From NCBI GenBank assembly GCA_903882645.1, contig CAIRXZ010000133.1:1-49402 (forward strand): a DNA stretch of 49,402 nt, read 5' to 3'. Positions within the stretch are counted from its first letter, which is position 1; each line of letters begins with the position of its first letter. This document shows, in pieces, positions 24,373 through 33,304 of the stretch. This DNA comes from an uncultured Acidobacteriia bacterium (GTDB lineage: Bacteria; Acidobacteriota; Terriglobia; Bryobacterales; Bryobacteraceae). Below the pieces are notes generated by a model. It ran no database searches. It saw nothing but the letters and a program-made list of their open reading frames with translations, and was not told the DNA's origin. The translations under genes and the position numbers were made by a program.

Positions 24373-26040
24373 ATGATCCTGAAGGGCAATCAACGCGCCG
24401 GCGGGCAACAACTGGCCGCCCACCTGATGAACTCGTTCGATAACGAACGCGTTGAGGTCGCGGAAGTCCGGGGCGCCGTCGCGCAGGATCTTTCCGGCGC
24501 TTTCGCCGAATGGGCCGGAGAGGCCCGCGCCACCCGCTGCGAAAAATACATCTACAGCCTTTCCTTAAGCCCCGACCAGGCGCAGGGCCGCCTCACCCGC
24601 GAGCAATATTTCGATCTGATCGCCCGCACCGAACGCAGCCTGAAGCTGATCGACCAGCCGCGCGCCGTGGTTTTTCACGAAAAACGCGACAAGGATGGAA
24701 CCTTGCGCCAGCACGCGCACGTCGTCTGGTCGCGCATCGACAGCGAAAAAGCCAAGGCCATCCCGATCGGGCACGACCACCTGAAACTGCGCAGCGTAGC
24801 AAAGGAGTTCGCCCGCGATTACGGGCTGGAACTCCCCGACGGCATGAGGAAAGACGGCAAGAGCGATCGCTTCAACGACCGCGCGAAACAGGAAAACCTC
24901 GGCGAAAAGCAGCAGCAGGAAAGAACGGGAATCACCAAGGCCGGGCGCATGGCCGAGATCGCCGCCTGCTGGACCGCCACGAAGACCGGCCCGGAATTCG
25001 TCCGCGCCATGGAGGACAAGGGTTATCACCTGGCGCGCGGCGACAAGCGCACTTACGTGGTGATCGATCTTTATGGCGAAATCCATAGCCTGTCGCGCCA
25101 GCTTGGCGGCGTAGCGAAGAGGAAAGAACTCATGGACCGCCTGTCCGGTTATCCGCCGGACAAACAGCCCGACATTGAATCCGCGCGGGCTTACGCCCGG
25201 CAGAAATTGCAGCAACGGCAGAAGGCGCAGGAGAAAGGCAGCAGCCAGGAGGCGATGGGCTTGTCCGCCGAAGCCTCGGCGAAGGCGGAAGCGAAAGCGG
25301 CCGAGGGGAATCTCTTGAAGCAGCGTCGAGAGGCATTGGCGGAACGCCAGGCCGAAAGGCGCGCCCAGCTGGACAAACAGCGCACCGACCTCTTCGCCCG
25401 CCAATTCGCGGAACGAGGGGCGCTGCGCGAGATGCAGGCGGCCGGGAAGGAAGGCGTCGCCGCGGCCCGGACGGAGCGGCAACCGAAGGGCCTGGCCGCG
25501 TTCCTGACGCGCATCACCGGGATCGGCAGTCTTGTTTCGTGGGTGCAGAACAAGGCCGATCAGAAACGCGAATCGGCGCACAAGCGGCAGACTGAAACCC
25601 TTCTGCGCCGCCATGACCGCGAGTTGAAGGAAGTGGACCGCCATTACAGCGCCCTCGACCGCCTGGAAGCGCGCGAAAATCGCGCCGCCGACAACGCCGG
25701 CCTCCGCGAAGGATACCGTAAGCTGCGCCTGCGCACCTTCGCGCTCAAACCGGAATTCGATAAAGCCCTGACGCGGCCAGAGGCGACGGCCGCCGCAGGC
25801 GGCGGCGGAAAAACCGCCGGATTATTCAACCGCCTCGCCGCCGGCATGGGCTTCAGCAAAGGGGACCTGCAGGCCGCTTTCGAGCGCGCCACCGCCGGCA
25901 AAGCTGCGCCCTCGGGCGATACCGATACTAAAGGCCACTCCCCCGCCGATCCCGAAAAACTGGAACAGGCCCGCCAGCTCCGCGACGAACTCAGCCGCCG
26001 CCAGCCGCGTCCGGGTCCCGACCGGGACCGGGAGCGCTGA
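24373..26040 (+). CDS. relaxase/mobilization nuclease (VirD2/MobP-like)
   Basis: The 555-residue protein starts MILKGNQRAGGQQLAAHLMN, a typical N-terminus of plasmid relaxases. It carries the catalytic three-His motif as VVFHEK (H102) and QHAHVVWSR (H114, H116). The enzyme would nick one strand at oriT and pilot it to the recipient. The C-terminal half (about 260-555) is long charged helix, rich in A, K, E, R and Q, and probably interacts with the coupling protein or DNA. The nicking Tyr cannot be fixed by eye. The oriT-like hairpins lie just upstream. Confidence 0.88.
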   Translation: MILKGNQRAGGQQLAAHLMNSFDNERVEVAEVRGAVAQDLSGAFAEWAGEARATRCEKYIYSLSLSPDQAQGRLTREQYFDLIARTERSLKLIDQPRAVVFHEKRDKDGTLRQHAHVVWSRIDSEKAKAIPIGHDHLKLRSVAKEFARDYGLELPDGMRKDGKSDRFNDRAKQENLGEKQQQERTGITKAGRMAEIAACWTATKTGPEFVRAMEDKGYHLARGDKRTYVVIDLYGEIHSLSRQLGGVAKRKELMDRLSGYPPDKQPDIESARAYARQKLQQRQKAQEKGSSQEAMGLSAEASAKAEAKAAEGNLLKQRREALAERQAERRAQLDKQRTDLFARQFAERGALREMQAAGKEGVAAARTERQPKGLAAFLTRITGIGSLVSWVQNKADQKRESAHKRQTETLLRRHDRELKEVDRHYSALDRLEARENRAADNAGLREGYRKLRLRTFALKPEFDKALTRPEATAAAGGGGKTAGLFNRLAAGMGFSKGDLQAAFERATAGKAAPSGDTDTKGHSPADPEKLEQARQLRDELSRRQPRPGPDRDRER

Positions 26041-26057
26041 AATCCTTGGTGCCCTCC

Positions 26058-26243
26058 TCAAGGACGGCATCCCTGCATGCGAGCCACCCGCGCCCGGCTG
26101 ATATTTTCCAGAGAGGCGAGGGCGTTTCGCCGCTCCGGCGATCCCCGCTTCGTGCGCACAAGACCCTTCGACACCGTGCAGAACAACGCGGATAATTCGC
26201 TTTCACTCCGTTTGTGCAGTTCGTGGGTTGATATCAGTTTCAT
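26058..26243 (-). CDS. 61-aa hypothetical protein convergent with the relaxase
   Basis: A very strong AGGAGG site lies upstream of ATG 26243. The product begins MKLISTHELHKRSESELSAL and ends with a basic segment; its internal text SPERRNALASLENISRA is protein-like and resembles small proteins often found near such relaxases. Function is unknown. Confidence 0.6.
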   Translation of the reverse strand: MKLISTHELHKRSESELSALFCTVSKGLVRTKRGSPERRNALASLENISRARVARMQGCRP

Positions 26244-26497
26244 TTTTTCCTCCTGTGTTCGCGGTCCCGGCATGGGGCCTTTCATGAGGAAGCGGAACGC
26301 CCGGCAGCCAGCCGGACTGTCAAACGGACTACACGGTCACTCGGTGCGGGCCGAAAGTTGACAGTCCGGAGGGCTCCGGGCAGCGTCCATTCTGAAAAGG
26401 CCCTGTCGGGCAAGACACGGAAGGAAAACGATTTTACTGATTATTAACGCAAAGGTTGTACAGTGGAAAAATAACAATCTGTAATATGGGGGCTTTC

Positions 26498-26824
26498 ATG
26501 CCGCTCCAGCTTGTAAGGAAACCGCCGGTCGGAAACGTCAAAAGCGACAGGCTGAAGGTCACGCTTGCGGGGTGCCACACCCTCAAGCAAAAAGCCAGCA
26601 TGATCATGCAGGTTAAATTCTGGCTTCAGCACGAGCAGGGCATCGACATTGCCGGCCCCAGCGATTTTTATCTTTCGCTGCTTGATTCGAACGGCTATCC
26701 GCTGACCTCCTTCCGCGACGGGCAGGCCCTTTCCGACTACATCGTTGTTATCGAGAGCCCCTACCACTGCGCCGCCGACGATTACGACCGGCCTCATCTC
26801 CCGCCTGTCCCCCGCCCCTTCTGA
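26498..26824 (+). CDS. 108-aa hypothetical protein
   Basis: ATG 26498 is preceded by ATGGGGGC; ATG 26486 is an alternative. The product is soluble and mixed alpha/beta (KVTLAGCHTLKQKASMIMQV near the start, SDYIVVIESPYH near the end), and I do not recognise it. An AT-rich stretch at 26430-26480 could hold its promoter. Confidence 0.5.
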   Translation: MPLQLVRKPPVGNVKSDRLKVTLAGCHTLKQKASMIMQVKFWLQHEQGIDIAGPSDFYLSLLDSNGYPLTSFRDGQALSDYIVVIESPYHCAADDYDRPHLPPVPRPF

Positions 26825-27079
26825 ACCGCGCGCCGCATCACAGGTTTTTGTGGTCACGTCGTTTCCCGTTCGCGCGGCCTGTCACTTCATCACCAGCCTT
26901 GACTGTGAATTTCTGCCAGAAACCGTCCCTCTTGGCCGCAAGCACAAAATCCCGTCTCCCCCAAAGGTCCCAGGTGCGGGTCCCTCGGTTTTTCTGCTGG
27001 CGTCCGGTCCCGTCCCCGGCGCAGCCGAAATCACAAGGCTGGCAATGGTGCAGGCCGAACAAACAGAAGGAAACCGAAC

Positions 27080-27328
27080 ATGACGACGAACAAAAAACCC
27101 GCTTTTGAAGCTTTCACGGTCCGCGACGGCGCCAAAGGCAAATCCTACTTCACGAAGGTCGGCGCCGCCTGGCCGACGAAGAACGGCGGTGGGGTCACGC
27201 TGTATCTCGACGCGCTGCCGGTTGACGGCAAGCTGATCCTGATGCCGCCCAAGGCAAAGCAGGAAGCCGCGCCCGATGCGACCGTCAACGACGACGGCCC
27301 CTACATCGAGGACGAGATCGCCTTCTGA
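27080..27328 (+). CDS. 82-aa conserved plasmid hypothetical protein
   Basis: GAAGGAAACC precedes ATG 27080. The product has the pattern of small plasmid proteins found next to transfer genes: FEAFTVRDG, a WPTKNGGGVTLYLDALPVDGK-type core (read here in pieces) and LILMPPK. Function is unknown. The stretch 26825-27079 before it shows no gene. Confidence 0.6.
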   Translation: MTTNKKPAFEAFTVRDGAKGKSYFTKVGAAWPTKNGGGVTLYLDALPVDGKLILMPPKAKQEAAPDATVNDDGPYIEDEIAF

Positions 27329-27502
27329 ACCCGAACAGCGGCGGCTCTTGACCGGGCCGCCGCTTTCCCGCAGACTCACGGTTACACCTGCTCTGCTTCG
27401 GCATCAGGCTTTAAGACCCCACCAGGGGCAAGGCGGCAGCCCGCAATGGTTGCCGCCTTTTGACCTCTTCCCGGCTACGATTGCGCTATAATCCAGGCAC
27501 GT

Positions 27503-27874
27503 ATGGCGGAGCCGGAACGCACGACATCGTTCGCCAAGAACGTCGAGGGCCTGCAGCACGAGGAATCGGCCCTGGACCGCGCCCGCGCCCTGCGCGACCA
27601 ATTTGCCCACGCGCAGAACGACAACCAGAAACAGAAGGAAACCGAGACGGAAAAACCGCCTGCAGGCTCGCAGATGATCAGTCAGGACGCCCCGGTCCTG
27701 CGCCCCACGCCGAGCGGCCCGATGCGTCAGATGACCGACCGGCAGGCCGCTTCAACGCGGCTGGGGAAGGAACGCGGCGACGCCGAAAAGAAGAACGATG
27801 CGGCGAAAATGGCGCAGCAGTTCAGGTCCCTGCAGGGCAAATCCCACGATCACGAACACGACCGCGATCTATAG
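27503..27874 (+). CDS. 123-aa hydrophilic protein beside the coupling-protein gene
   Basis: The product is very hydrophilic and helical, rich in Q, K, E, D and R, with ALDRARALRDQFAHAQND near the start and HDHEHDRDL at the end. It overlaps the last six bases of the convergent coupling-protein gene. Its composition resembles accessory relaxosome proteins. No family is recognised. Confidence 0.5.
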   Translation: MAEPERTTSFAKNVEGLQHEESALDRARALRDQFAHAQNDNQKQKETETEKPPAGSQMISQDAPVLRPTPSGPMRQMTDRQAASTRLGKERGDAEKKNDAAKMAQQFRSLQGKSHDHEHDRDL

Positions 27875-30304
27875 CGGTTTGCCGCCGCGCTTCCCGATCA
27901 GATCCGTCTGCCGGGCCGACTTCACGCTCATTCCGACGGCCACTGCGGCGAACGCGAGCAGAAGTATGACCGCCCCGCCCGACGGGCTTTGTGTCACCCA
28001 CCATAGTGTCCCGGCGGTAAGAATCCAGAACATCACCGCCGCCAGCCGGGCCATCCCCCGCGACTCCATCAGCGCGCCGGTTGCAGTTTCCTGCTTCGCC
28101 GCCACGGCGCGCGCGAATTCCTGCTGGTATTTCCGCAGTGCCGCAAAGGGGTCCACTGGGGCTACGCCGTCTTCGTAATATTCCACCTGGTACAAAGGCC
28201 CGCTCGTAAACTCCCCCGTCAGGCCCTTGAACCGCCCGCCCCTGCCAGCCAGCAGCTGCGCCACCCACTTCTCCCCGGCGGCGAAAACACCAACCGGCTG
28301 GCCGGGGCTGACAATCGTGCCGGGTCCGATCTTCCAGCCAGCGAACTTCAGCCCCGCGCTGTCCGGATCGAATAGCCGCGCCAGTTCCCCGCAGTCCTCC
28401 CCACTGACGAGTAGCGTTTGTATTTCGTTCAGAGCATGATCCGGATGCGGATCGAACAGCCGCGCGAACTGGAAATCCTCGTAGTAATTCACCCGCCGCA
28501 GCGCCACCGGCCGCGCCCCGGAGATCACCGCCAGCGCGAGGCCGGGATAGGCGGGATGCGCCCGGTCATCGATGCGGGAAAAAACCTGCCCTATCTCATC
28601 GGGGGTAACAAGGGCGCGCTTCTGGATGGTTTCGCTCGCCCCCGAGGTGCGCGACTCCGAGCTGCCGCGTGTCGTCCCATCCGTTTCGCTTATGCTGGTC
28701 CCCGAAGTATCCGAAGTCCCGTCCGTCGCCGATCGCGACGTGCCGTGAGACACCCCGTGCGACTCGCCCTCGGTCCAGCCCCTGGATTTGCCCTGCGACT
28801 GGCTCCTGCTGTCCCCGATCTTCTCGTAGTCGTAGTGACGGAAGATTATGCCCTGCGCATAGGTGTAATTCCGGGACCGGCTTTCGGAGCTGTTGACGCC
28901 CCATGATTTCCCGGTGCTGACCGAGCTGTTTGTCCCCTCGGTTTCGGAAGTGCCCGTCGAGGACGACCGCCCCCGGCTTTCCGATTGCGAACGCGCCGTG
29001 CTGCGCGATGTGCTTTCGGATTCCGACGCGCCCTCGCTCGCCGACTTTACCTCGCGGATGACTTCGGTTTCCCCGATCAGTTTGCTGACATAGTCGCGCG
29101 AGAAGTTGTCCTCAAGGTTGAAAAACACCTTAAGGCCGGAGTTCGCGAGGAAGGTTTCCCAGTTCTCCTTGTACGCCCCTTTCAGTTGCTCAAGGCTCTG
29201 AAGGACGAAGAACATCTTGACGCCGTAGCCCGCGATCTGGGCAACGGCGTGCTCGATGACCTCCATGCGTTTCAGCCCCGCGAATTCATCGAGCACCAGC
29301 AGGACGGGATGCCCGGCAGCCGGACGGCCGCCCACCTTCTCCATTTCCGTGACGGTCAGGCCGATCATCATGCGCAGCCACCGGTAGTGCGTGCTCATGT
29401 AGCGCTGCGGCAGGCACAGGTAAAGACTGAGCCCCTCGGGGCGGGTTTTCAGCTCCGAAAGCTGGAAGTCCGAAGCCTCCAGCAGGCGCTGCATGGCGGG
29501 TGAGTCGATGAACTCGGTGTTCCGGTTGGCGACCTGCAGCACGCTCTCATACTGCTTGGGCGAATTGATCAGCATGTTGGTGAAGGAATCGCCAATCCCG
29601 GCGACCAGCCCGTCGAATGCCGGGTTGTTCGCCAGCCCCGTCCACAGGAGGCCGTGCGCCGGGGGAAGGTTCGTCTCGCCCGCCTGCCGCAGCTCGTCGA
29701 TCGATTCCCAGTCGCCCCGCGTGACCAGTTTGCGCAGGGTGTTCAGGTTCCTTCGCCCTTCGTATCGGGGCGCTGTCAGAATGTGCAGGAGCAGTCCCTT
29801 GACCATCGCGCGCGCCGACTCATCCCAGAAAGGATCGGTCGTCGCGCCCTCGTGGATGACGACAAGGGCGTCGGCAATGCGCCCCGCCTCGTCGATGGTT
29901 TCCTCGTTCTGTGGATTGAGGGAGTCGAGCGGATTGAAGCGCCCCCGCAAGGCGTCGTCCACCTGAGCGGACTGGAACGGATCGAGAACCATGACCTTCT
30001 GGTTCATGCCCGTGGCGTGCTGCGATCCCGCGCCCCTTCTGGCGGCTGTGATGGTGGCGTTTTCGCCCTTGGGATCGACGACGCACACCGACCCCGGCCA
30101 GGTCAGCAGCGCCGGGATTATCCCGGTTGTGCCCTTGCCGCCCCGCGATCCGCCCACAAGACAGACATGGCGGTCGTCCATATAGCCGAGGGGAACCTGG
30201 TGTTCACTGGAGCGCCCCAGCCAGATCATGCCGTCGTGGTAGAGGTAGCGTTCCTCGACCTCGTCGGGGTTTGCCCATTCGGCTGTGGCGATGCGCATGG
30301 TCAT
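27869..30304 (-). CDS. type IV coupling protein (VirD4/TraG-like) with Ser-rich insertion
   Basis: The 811-residue protein is a TraG/VirD4-type ATPase that links the relaxosome to a secretion channel. Walker A is GGSRGGKGTT (51-60), followed by VCVVDPKGENA; Walker B is LLVLDEFAG (D338/E339 region); then comes the motif FVLQSLEQL. The usual N-terminal membrane helices are missing. Instead, one hydrophobic pair lies near the C-terminus (MFWILTAGTLWWV and ILLLAFAAVAVGM). Residues ~420-562 form a Ser/Gly/Thr/Glu-rich low-complexity stretch. No channel genes are present, so the element must borrow a channel if it transfers. Confidence 0.88.
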   Translation of the reverse strand: MTMRIATAEWANPDEVEERYLYHDGMIWLGRSSEHQVPLGYMDDRHVCLVGGSRGGKGTTGIIPALLTWPGSVCVVDPKGENATITAARRGAGSQHATGMNQKVMVLDPFQSAQVDDALRGRFNPLDSLNPQNEETIDEAGRIADALVVIHEGATTDPFWDESARAMVKGLLLHILTAPRYEGRRNLNTLRKLVTRGDWESIDELRQAGETNLPPAHGLLWTGLANNPAFDGLVAGIGDSFTNMLINSPKQYESVLQVANRNTEFIDSPAMQRLLEASDFQLSELKTRPEGLSLYLCLPQRYMSTHYRWLRMMIGLTVTEMEKVGGRPAAGHPVLLVLDEFAGLKRMEVIEHAVAQIAGYGVKMFFVLQSLEQLKGAYKENWETFLANSGLKVFFNLEDNFSRDYVSKLIGETEVIREVKSASEGASESESTSRSTARSQSESRGRSSSTGTSETEGTNSSVSTGKSWGVNSSESRSRNYTYAQGIIFRHYDYEKIGDSRSQSQGKSRGWTEGESHGVSHGTSRSATDGTSDTSGTSISETDGTTRGSSESRTSGASETIQKRALVTPDEIGQVFSRIDDRAHPAYPGLALAVISGARPVALRRVNYYEDFQFARLFDPHPDHALNEIQTLLVSGEDCGELARLFDPDSAGLKFAGWKIGPGTIVSPGQPVGVFAAGEKWVAQLLAGRGGRFKGLTGEFTSGPLYQVEYYEDGVAPVDPFAALRKYQQEFARAVAAKQETATGALMESRGMARLAAVMFWILTAGTLWWVTQSPSGGAVILLLAFAAVAVGMSVKSARQTDLIGKRGGKPL

Positions 30305-30564
30305 GTTTCAGCACATTCGGGGATAATGATAATGATACGCCCGTTGAGGTTTCGTTAAGGGATCGGGGGCAACAATGCTCTTGCATGGGAAACGCCGGTG
30401 ATAGTATGATGCGGTTACGTCAATTCGTTCCGGTTTTGTTCCGGAGCCAGCGCGCTGAGAAACCAAAGCGCAATCCAGCAGAAGAGACCGTCGCGGTATC
30501 GCTCGCAAGATGTGCGCGGGCAGACCGCGCGACCGTTCGCCTGGCGGCTCTCTCATCTTGGCAA

Positions 30565-30860
30565 GGGGGCAGCTTCGCCCCCCGTTGCATCCCCCGGACC
30601 AGGAGCGTTGCTCCGTGGACCTCACCAGACGCGCTTCGCCTTCTGGACTTCCGACCGGGAGGTGTTTCACCCTCCGGCCACCTGACCGCTGTTTCGACAG
30701 CGGCTTCGACCAGGAGAGCCTTCGTGCCCTCCATGGACCTCCAGACCGAGGGAGACTTCGCTCTCCCTCTGGACACCCATCGACCAGCCGTCCGCCGTCT
30801 GGACCAGCGCCAGGGCTTTCGCGCCCATGGACCACGACGAGGGGGCGTCCCCTGCCCTCG
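30565..30860. repeat. array of about ten consecutive hairpins separated by GACC
   Basis: Between the coupling-protein gene and mobC lies a run of short inverted repeats. The best are GGGGGC/GCCCCC (30565-30582), GGAGC/GCTCC (30602-30614), CCGGGAGGTG/CACCCTCCGG (30655-30677), CCGCTGT/ACAGCGG with TTCG loop (30686-30703), GAGGGAGA/TCTCCCTC (30748-30769), GGGC/GCCC (30813-30826) and CGAGGG/CCCTCG (30838-30860). GACC recurs between them at 30597, 30618, 30653, 30684, 30708, 30736, 30782, 30802, 30830 and 30860. The stems differ, but loops often contain TTCG. The rest of 30305-30935 shows no gene. Confidence 0.6.
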
Positions 30861-30935
30861 ACCCCCGGCCAACCCTGGGCGGATTGGATGCGCCCCGAGC
30901 GGGGGAAACACACAAGAGGCAACAGGAGCGGCGGC

Positions 30936-31400
30936 ATGAGCGACGACGGCAAGGACAAACGTAGCGGCAGCGAAAGCCGCCAACGGAGAAAGCGCTGGAC
31001 CATCCGTTTCAGCGACGACGAGAATGCCATAATCGAAAAACTGGTTGAAGCCACCAGACAGTCTCCAGGCGCCCTCCTCCGGGCTGCGCTGCTGAACGTT
31101 CCCCTTCCCCGCCACCGTCGGCCCACCGTCAACGACAAAGCTCTGGGTGCGTTTCTGGCCGCCGCCGCCAAGGTCAAGGACGCGCTCAAGGACAGCCTCG
31201 CCGAATTGGGGAAGTCGGGATCGAATCTTAACCAGATCGCCTACATGCTGAACGCTAACACCGCCCCTGCCCGGATCATGAACATCATCGAAAACGCCAT
31301 TAATGAACACAACGCCCTCGTCGCGCGGCATGAGGCGGCCTCCAAGGATCTGGATGAATTGCGCACTATGGCCATGGACGCTCTGGGGCTTGAGCGCTGA
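30936..31400 (+). CDS. mobC: MobC-like relaxosome protein
   Basis: ATG 30936 follows AGGAGCGGC. The 154-residue product has an N-terminal basic segment and a ribbon-helix-helix (KRWTIRFSDDENAIIEKLVE at 19-38). The MobC signature region comes later, with SLAELGKSGSNLNQIAYMLN followed by a helical tail. MobC proteins bind oriT and help the relaxase open the strands. An in-frame upstream extension to 30510 is open only because the hairpin array lacks stops; it is rejected as start. Confidence 0.82.
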   Translation: MSDDGKDKRSGSESRQRRKRWTIRFSDDENAIIEKLVEATRQSPGALLRAALLNVPLPRHRRPTVNDKALGAFLAAAAKVKDALKDSLAELGKSGSNLNQIAYMLNANTAPARIMNIIENAINEHNALVARHEAASKDLDELRTMAMDALGLER

Positions 31401-31440
31401 AACCGCCCGCTGCCCGAACAACAGTCCCCCACCTTCTCAT

Positions 31441-31458
31441 TCCGCCCCCGAGGGCGGA
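31441..31458. terminator. hairpin after mobC
   Basis: TCCGCCC (31441-31447) and GGGCGGA (31452-31458) pair perfectly over a 4-nt loop, 40 bp after the mobC stop. There is no T-run, so termination efficiency is uncertain. Confidence 0.45.
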
Positions 31459-31514
31459 CGCCGGGGCGGGAGGGTTCCCCCCACGACGGCCAAGACAGCC
31501 GTCTCCCCCCGCCA

Positions 31515-31550
31515 GAGGGATTTCAAAACGCAGCCGCTGAAATCCCCCTC
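31515..31550. repeat. long imperfect inverted repeat
   Basis: GAGGGATTTCA (31515-31525) pairs with TGAAATC and the following C-rich CTC (31538-31550) over a 12-nt loop, and flanking CCGC/GCGG extend it. It may be a terminator or a protein site; no gene is near. Confidence 0.4.
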
Positions 31551-31680
31551 GCGGCTCCCCCTGGCAGACCAGATGACGGCCCAGATGTGCGCTTGATCGG
31601 GGCGCGCATTGGTATGCCCCTAACCCGCTGACTCTGGGATGGCGCCCCTCATACAGTCCGCAGGATTAGAGCCCTAACCA

Positions 31681-32310
31681 GTAGCTCCGATCCTGACGAA
31701 GCATGCGGGCATGCTCGAATGCCAACCGGCAAAGCGTGTGACGAGCCCGGCATGCTAGGGCCTTCCGCTCTCCCGCATGCCAGCATGCCCGCATTGCCTA
31801 GGAACTGACCCTTATACTCCTCAAGAGCCATTCATGTACGACGTTAGCGACGCCCCTGAGGGTTGATATGGCACCCCCCCTTCACGCATGCCCTCCTGAC
31901 ACAGCATGCCCGCATGATGGCCCGCCAGCAGTTTCGCATTCGCGCCGTCGCGCATGCCAGCATTAGCCCTTCAGGCCGAGCATGCCCACATGCCAGAGTG
32001 CCAGCAGTTTCGCATTCTCGCCGCCCAGCCTTTCTGCCCTCACGCATGCTCGCATGCCAGCATTAGCCCTGACAGAGCATGCCCGCATGATGGCCCGCCA
32101 GCAGTTTCGCATTCGCGCCGTCGCGCATTCTGGCCGTCTAGCCTTTCGGCTCGCTCGCATGCGAGCATGCCCGCGTGGCCCTCTTGAACACAGCATGCCC
32201 GCATGGTAGAGTGCTAGCAGTTTCGCATTCTCGCCTCCTGTACTTCCAGCCTCCCAGCCTCCCAGCCTTTCTGCCTTCTCGCATGCCAGCATGCCCACAT
32301 TAACCAACAG
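31681..32310. repeat. GCATGC-rich repeats upstream of parA, putative centromere (parC)
   Basis: The palindrome GCATGC and its extension AGCATGCCC[GA]CATG recur many times (for example 31701, 31709, 31903, 31979, 32076, 32192). The 15-mer AGCAGTTTCGCATTC occurs four times exactly, at 31927, 32003, 32100 and 32216. The long units grow from 76 to 116 bp. The array ends just before parA, as in partition loci where a small ribbon-helix-helix protein binds repeats upstream of parA. I see no gene in 31401-32322. Confidence 0.65.
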
Positions 32311-32322
32311 AGAGAGGTCATC

Positions 32323-32976
32323 ATGGCCGTCAAGATCGCAATTGCCTCACAAAAGGGGGGCGTCGGAAAATCAAGCTGCGCCCGCCTGATCGCCCGCGAA
32401 TTCGCCGATAACGGCTGGAAAGTGAAGATCGCCGACATGGATATCCAGCAAGGAACCAGCTTTCACTGGTGCAAGGAACGCGCGGCCAATGAGATCCTTC
32501 CCGAGATAAGGACGGAGACATTCGCCAGTATCAAACAAGCCCTCAAGGATGCCGACAACTTCGATTTATTCATCATGGATGGCGCCCCGGCCGCGTCCGC
32601 TGCCACGCGTGAAATGGCGAAGGCGGCTGACATTGTTCTTCTGCCAACCGGGCTATCGAACGACGATCTGCGCCCCCAGGTTCTTCTTGGCCACGAGCTG
32701 ATCAAGGCCGGTGTGAGCGCCGAGAAGCTGTTCTTCGTTCTTTGGAGGGTAGGGGACAGCGACGCCGAAATACAGGATGCCCGCGAGTACATTACAAAGG
32801 CTGGTTACCGTGTTCTCTCCGGCGAAGTTCCCGACCGGACCCTATACCGTCGGGCGAGCGATCGAGGCAAGGCATTCACCGAGACCACGTCTGCCAGTCT
32901 GAACCAACGCGCCGACAAGGTGGTCCAGAGCGTTGTTAGCGCTATCGAGAAAATTTCCAAGAGGAGGGCCGCCTAA
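32323..32976 (+). CDS. parA: ParA-type partition ATPase
   Basis: This 217-residue protein is a small (type Ib-like) ParA. It has the deviant Walker A KGGVGKSS at residues 11-18, MDIQQGTSFHWCK as the next ParA motif, and a Walker B-like FDLFIMDGAP. It lacks the N-terminal helix-turn-helix of type Ia ParA. Such ATPases move plasmid copies along the nucleoid. The next gene starts on its stop codon (TAATG). The repeats upstream are the likely partition site. Confidence 0.9.
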   Translation: MAVKIAIASQKGGVGKSSCARLIAREFADNGWKVKIADMDIQQGTSFHWCKERAANEILPEIRTETFASIKQALKDADNFDLFIMDGAPAASAATREMAKAADIVLLPTGLSNDDLRPQVLLGHELIKAGVSAEKLFFVLWRVGDSDAEIQDAREYITKAGYRVLSGEVPDRTLYRRASDRGKAFTETTSASLNQRADKVVQSVVSAIEKISKRRAA

Positions 32977-33206
32977 TGGCCAACATCAGCGCCCTTCACA
33001 AACCAGCGCGCAAGGGCGAACCGCCCAAGCCCACCGAAACCGTTCAGAATCTGGTCAAGCCACCAGCCGGAAGCAAAGTGCCCCTGCAATTGAAGATCTC
33101 CCCTGAAATGCGTCGCGACTTCAGAACGTATGCCTTGGCACACGACCGCGACGCCAACGACCTCTTTGAGGAAGTGTGGACCTACTACAAGGACAAACAC
33201 GGCTAG
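32976..33206 (+). CDS. ParG-like ribbon-helix-helix partition protein
   Basis: The 76-residue product overlaps parA by one base and has GAGGAGG upstream. The N-terminal half is flexible and basic, and the C-terminal half reads VPLQLKISPEMRRDFRTYAL, a ribbon-helix-helix. Size, arrangement and fold fit the ParG/small ParB class, which binds repeats upstream of parA and stimulates ParA ATPase. Confidence 0.75.
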   Translation: MANISALHKPARKGEPPKPTETVQNLVKPPAGSKVPLQLKISPEMRRDFRTYALAHDRDANDLFEEVWTYYKDKHG

Positions 33207-33304
33207 CATGCTCGCATGCCTGCCACTCAGCCTACGGGAATGAACGCCTGAATCCTCCAGACCGCTTTCGAATCCGATCCGGCTTAAAATGGATCGAGCC
33301 TGCC

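Noticed and set aside
24510-25088. A 192-residue frame inside the relaxase gene.
   Set aside because: Shadow in another frame; basic and proline-rich without motifs.
30510-30935. N-terminal extension of MobC through the hairpin array.
   Set aside because: The text is R/P/S-rich with no domain; a proper ribosome-binding site precedes ATG 30936.
31900-32300. CRISPR-like array.
   Set aside because: Repeat spacing is irregular (76, 97, 116), the 'spacers' are themselves repetitive, and no cas gene is near; parA follows, so a centromere fits better.
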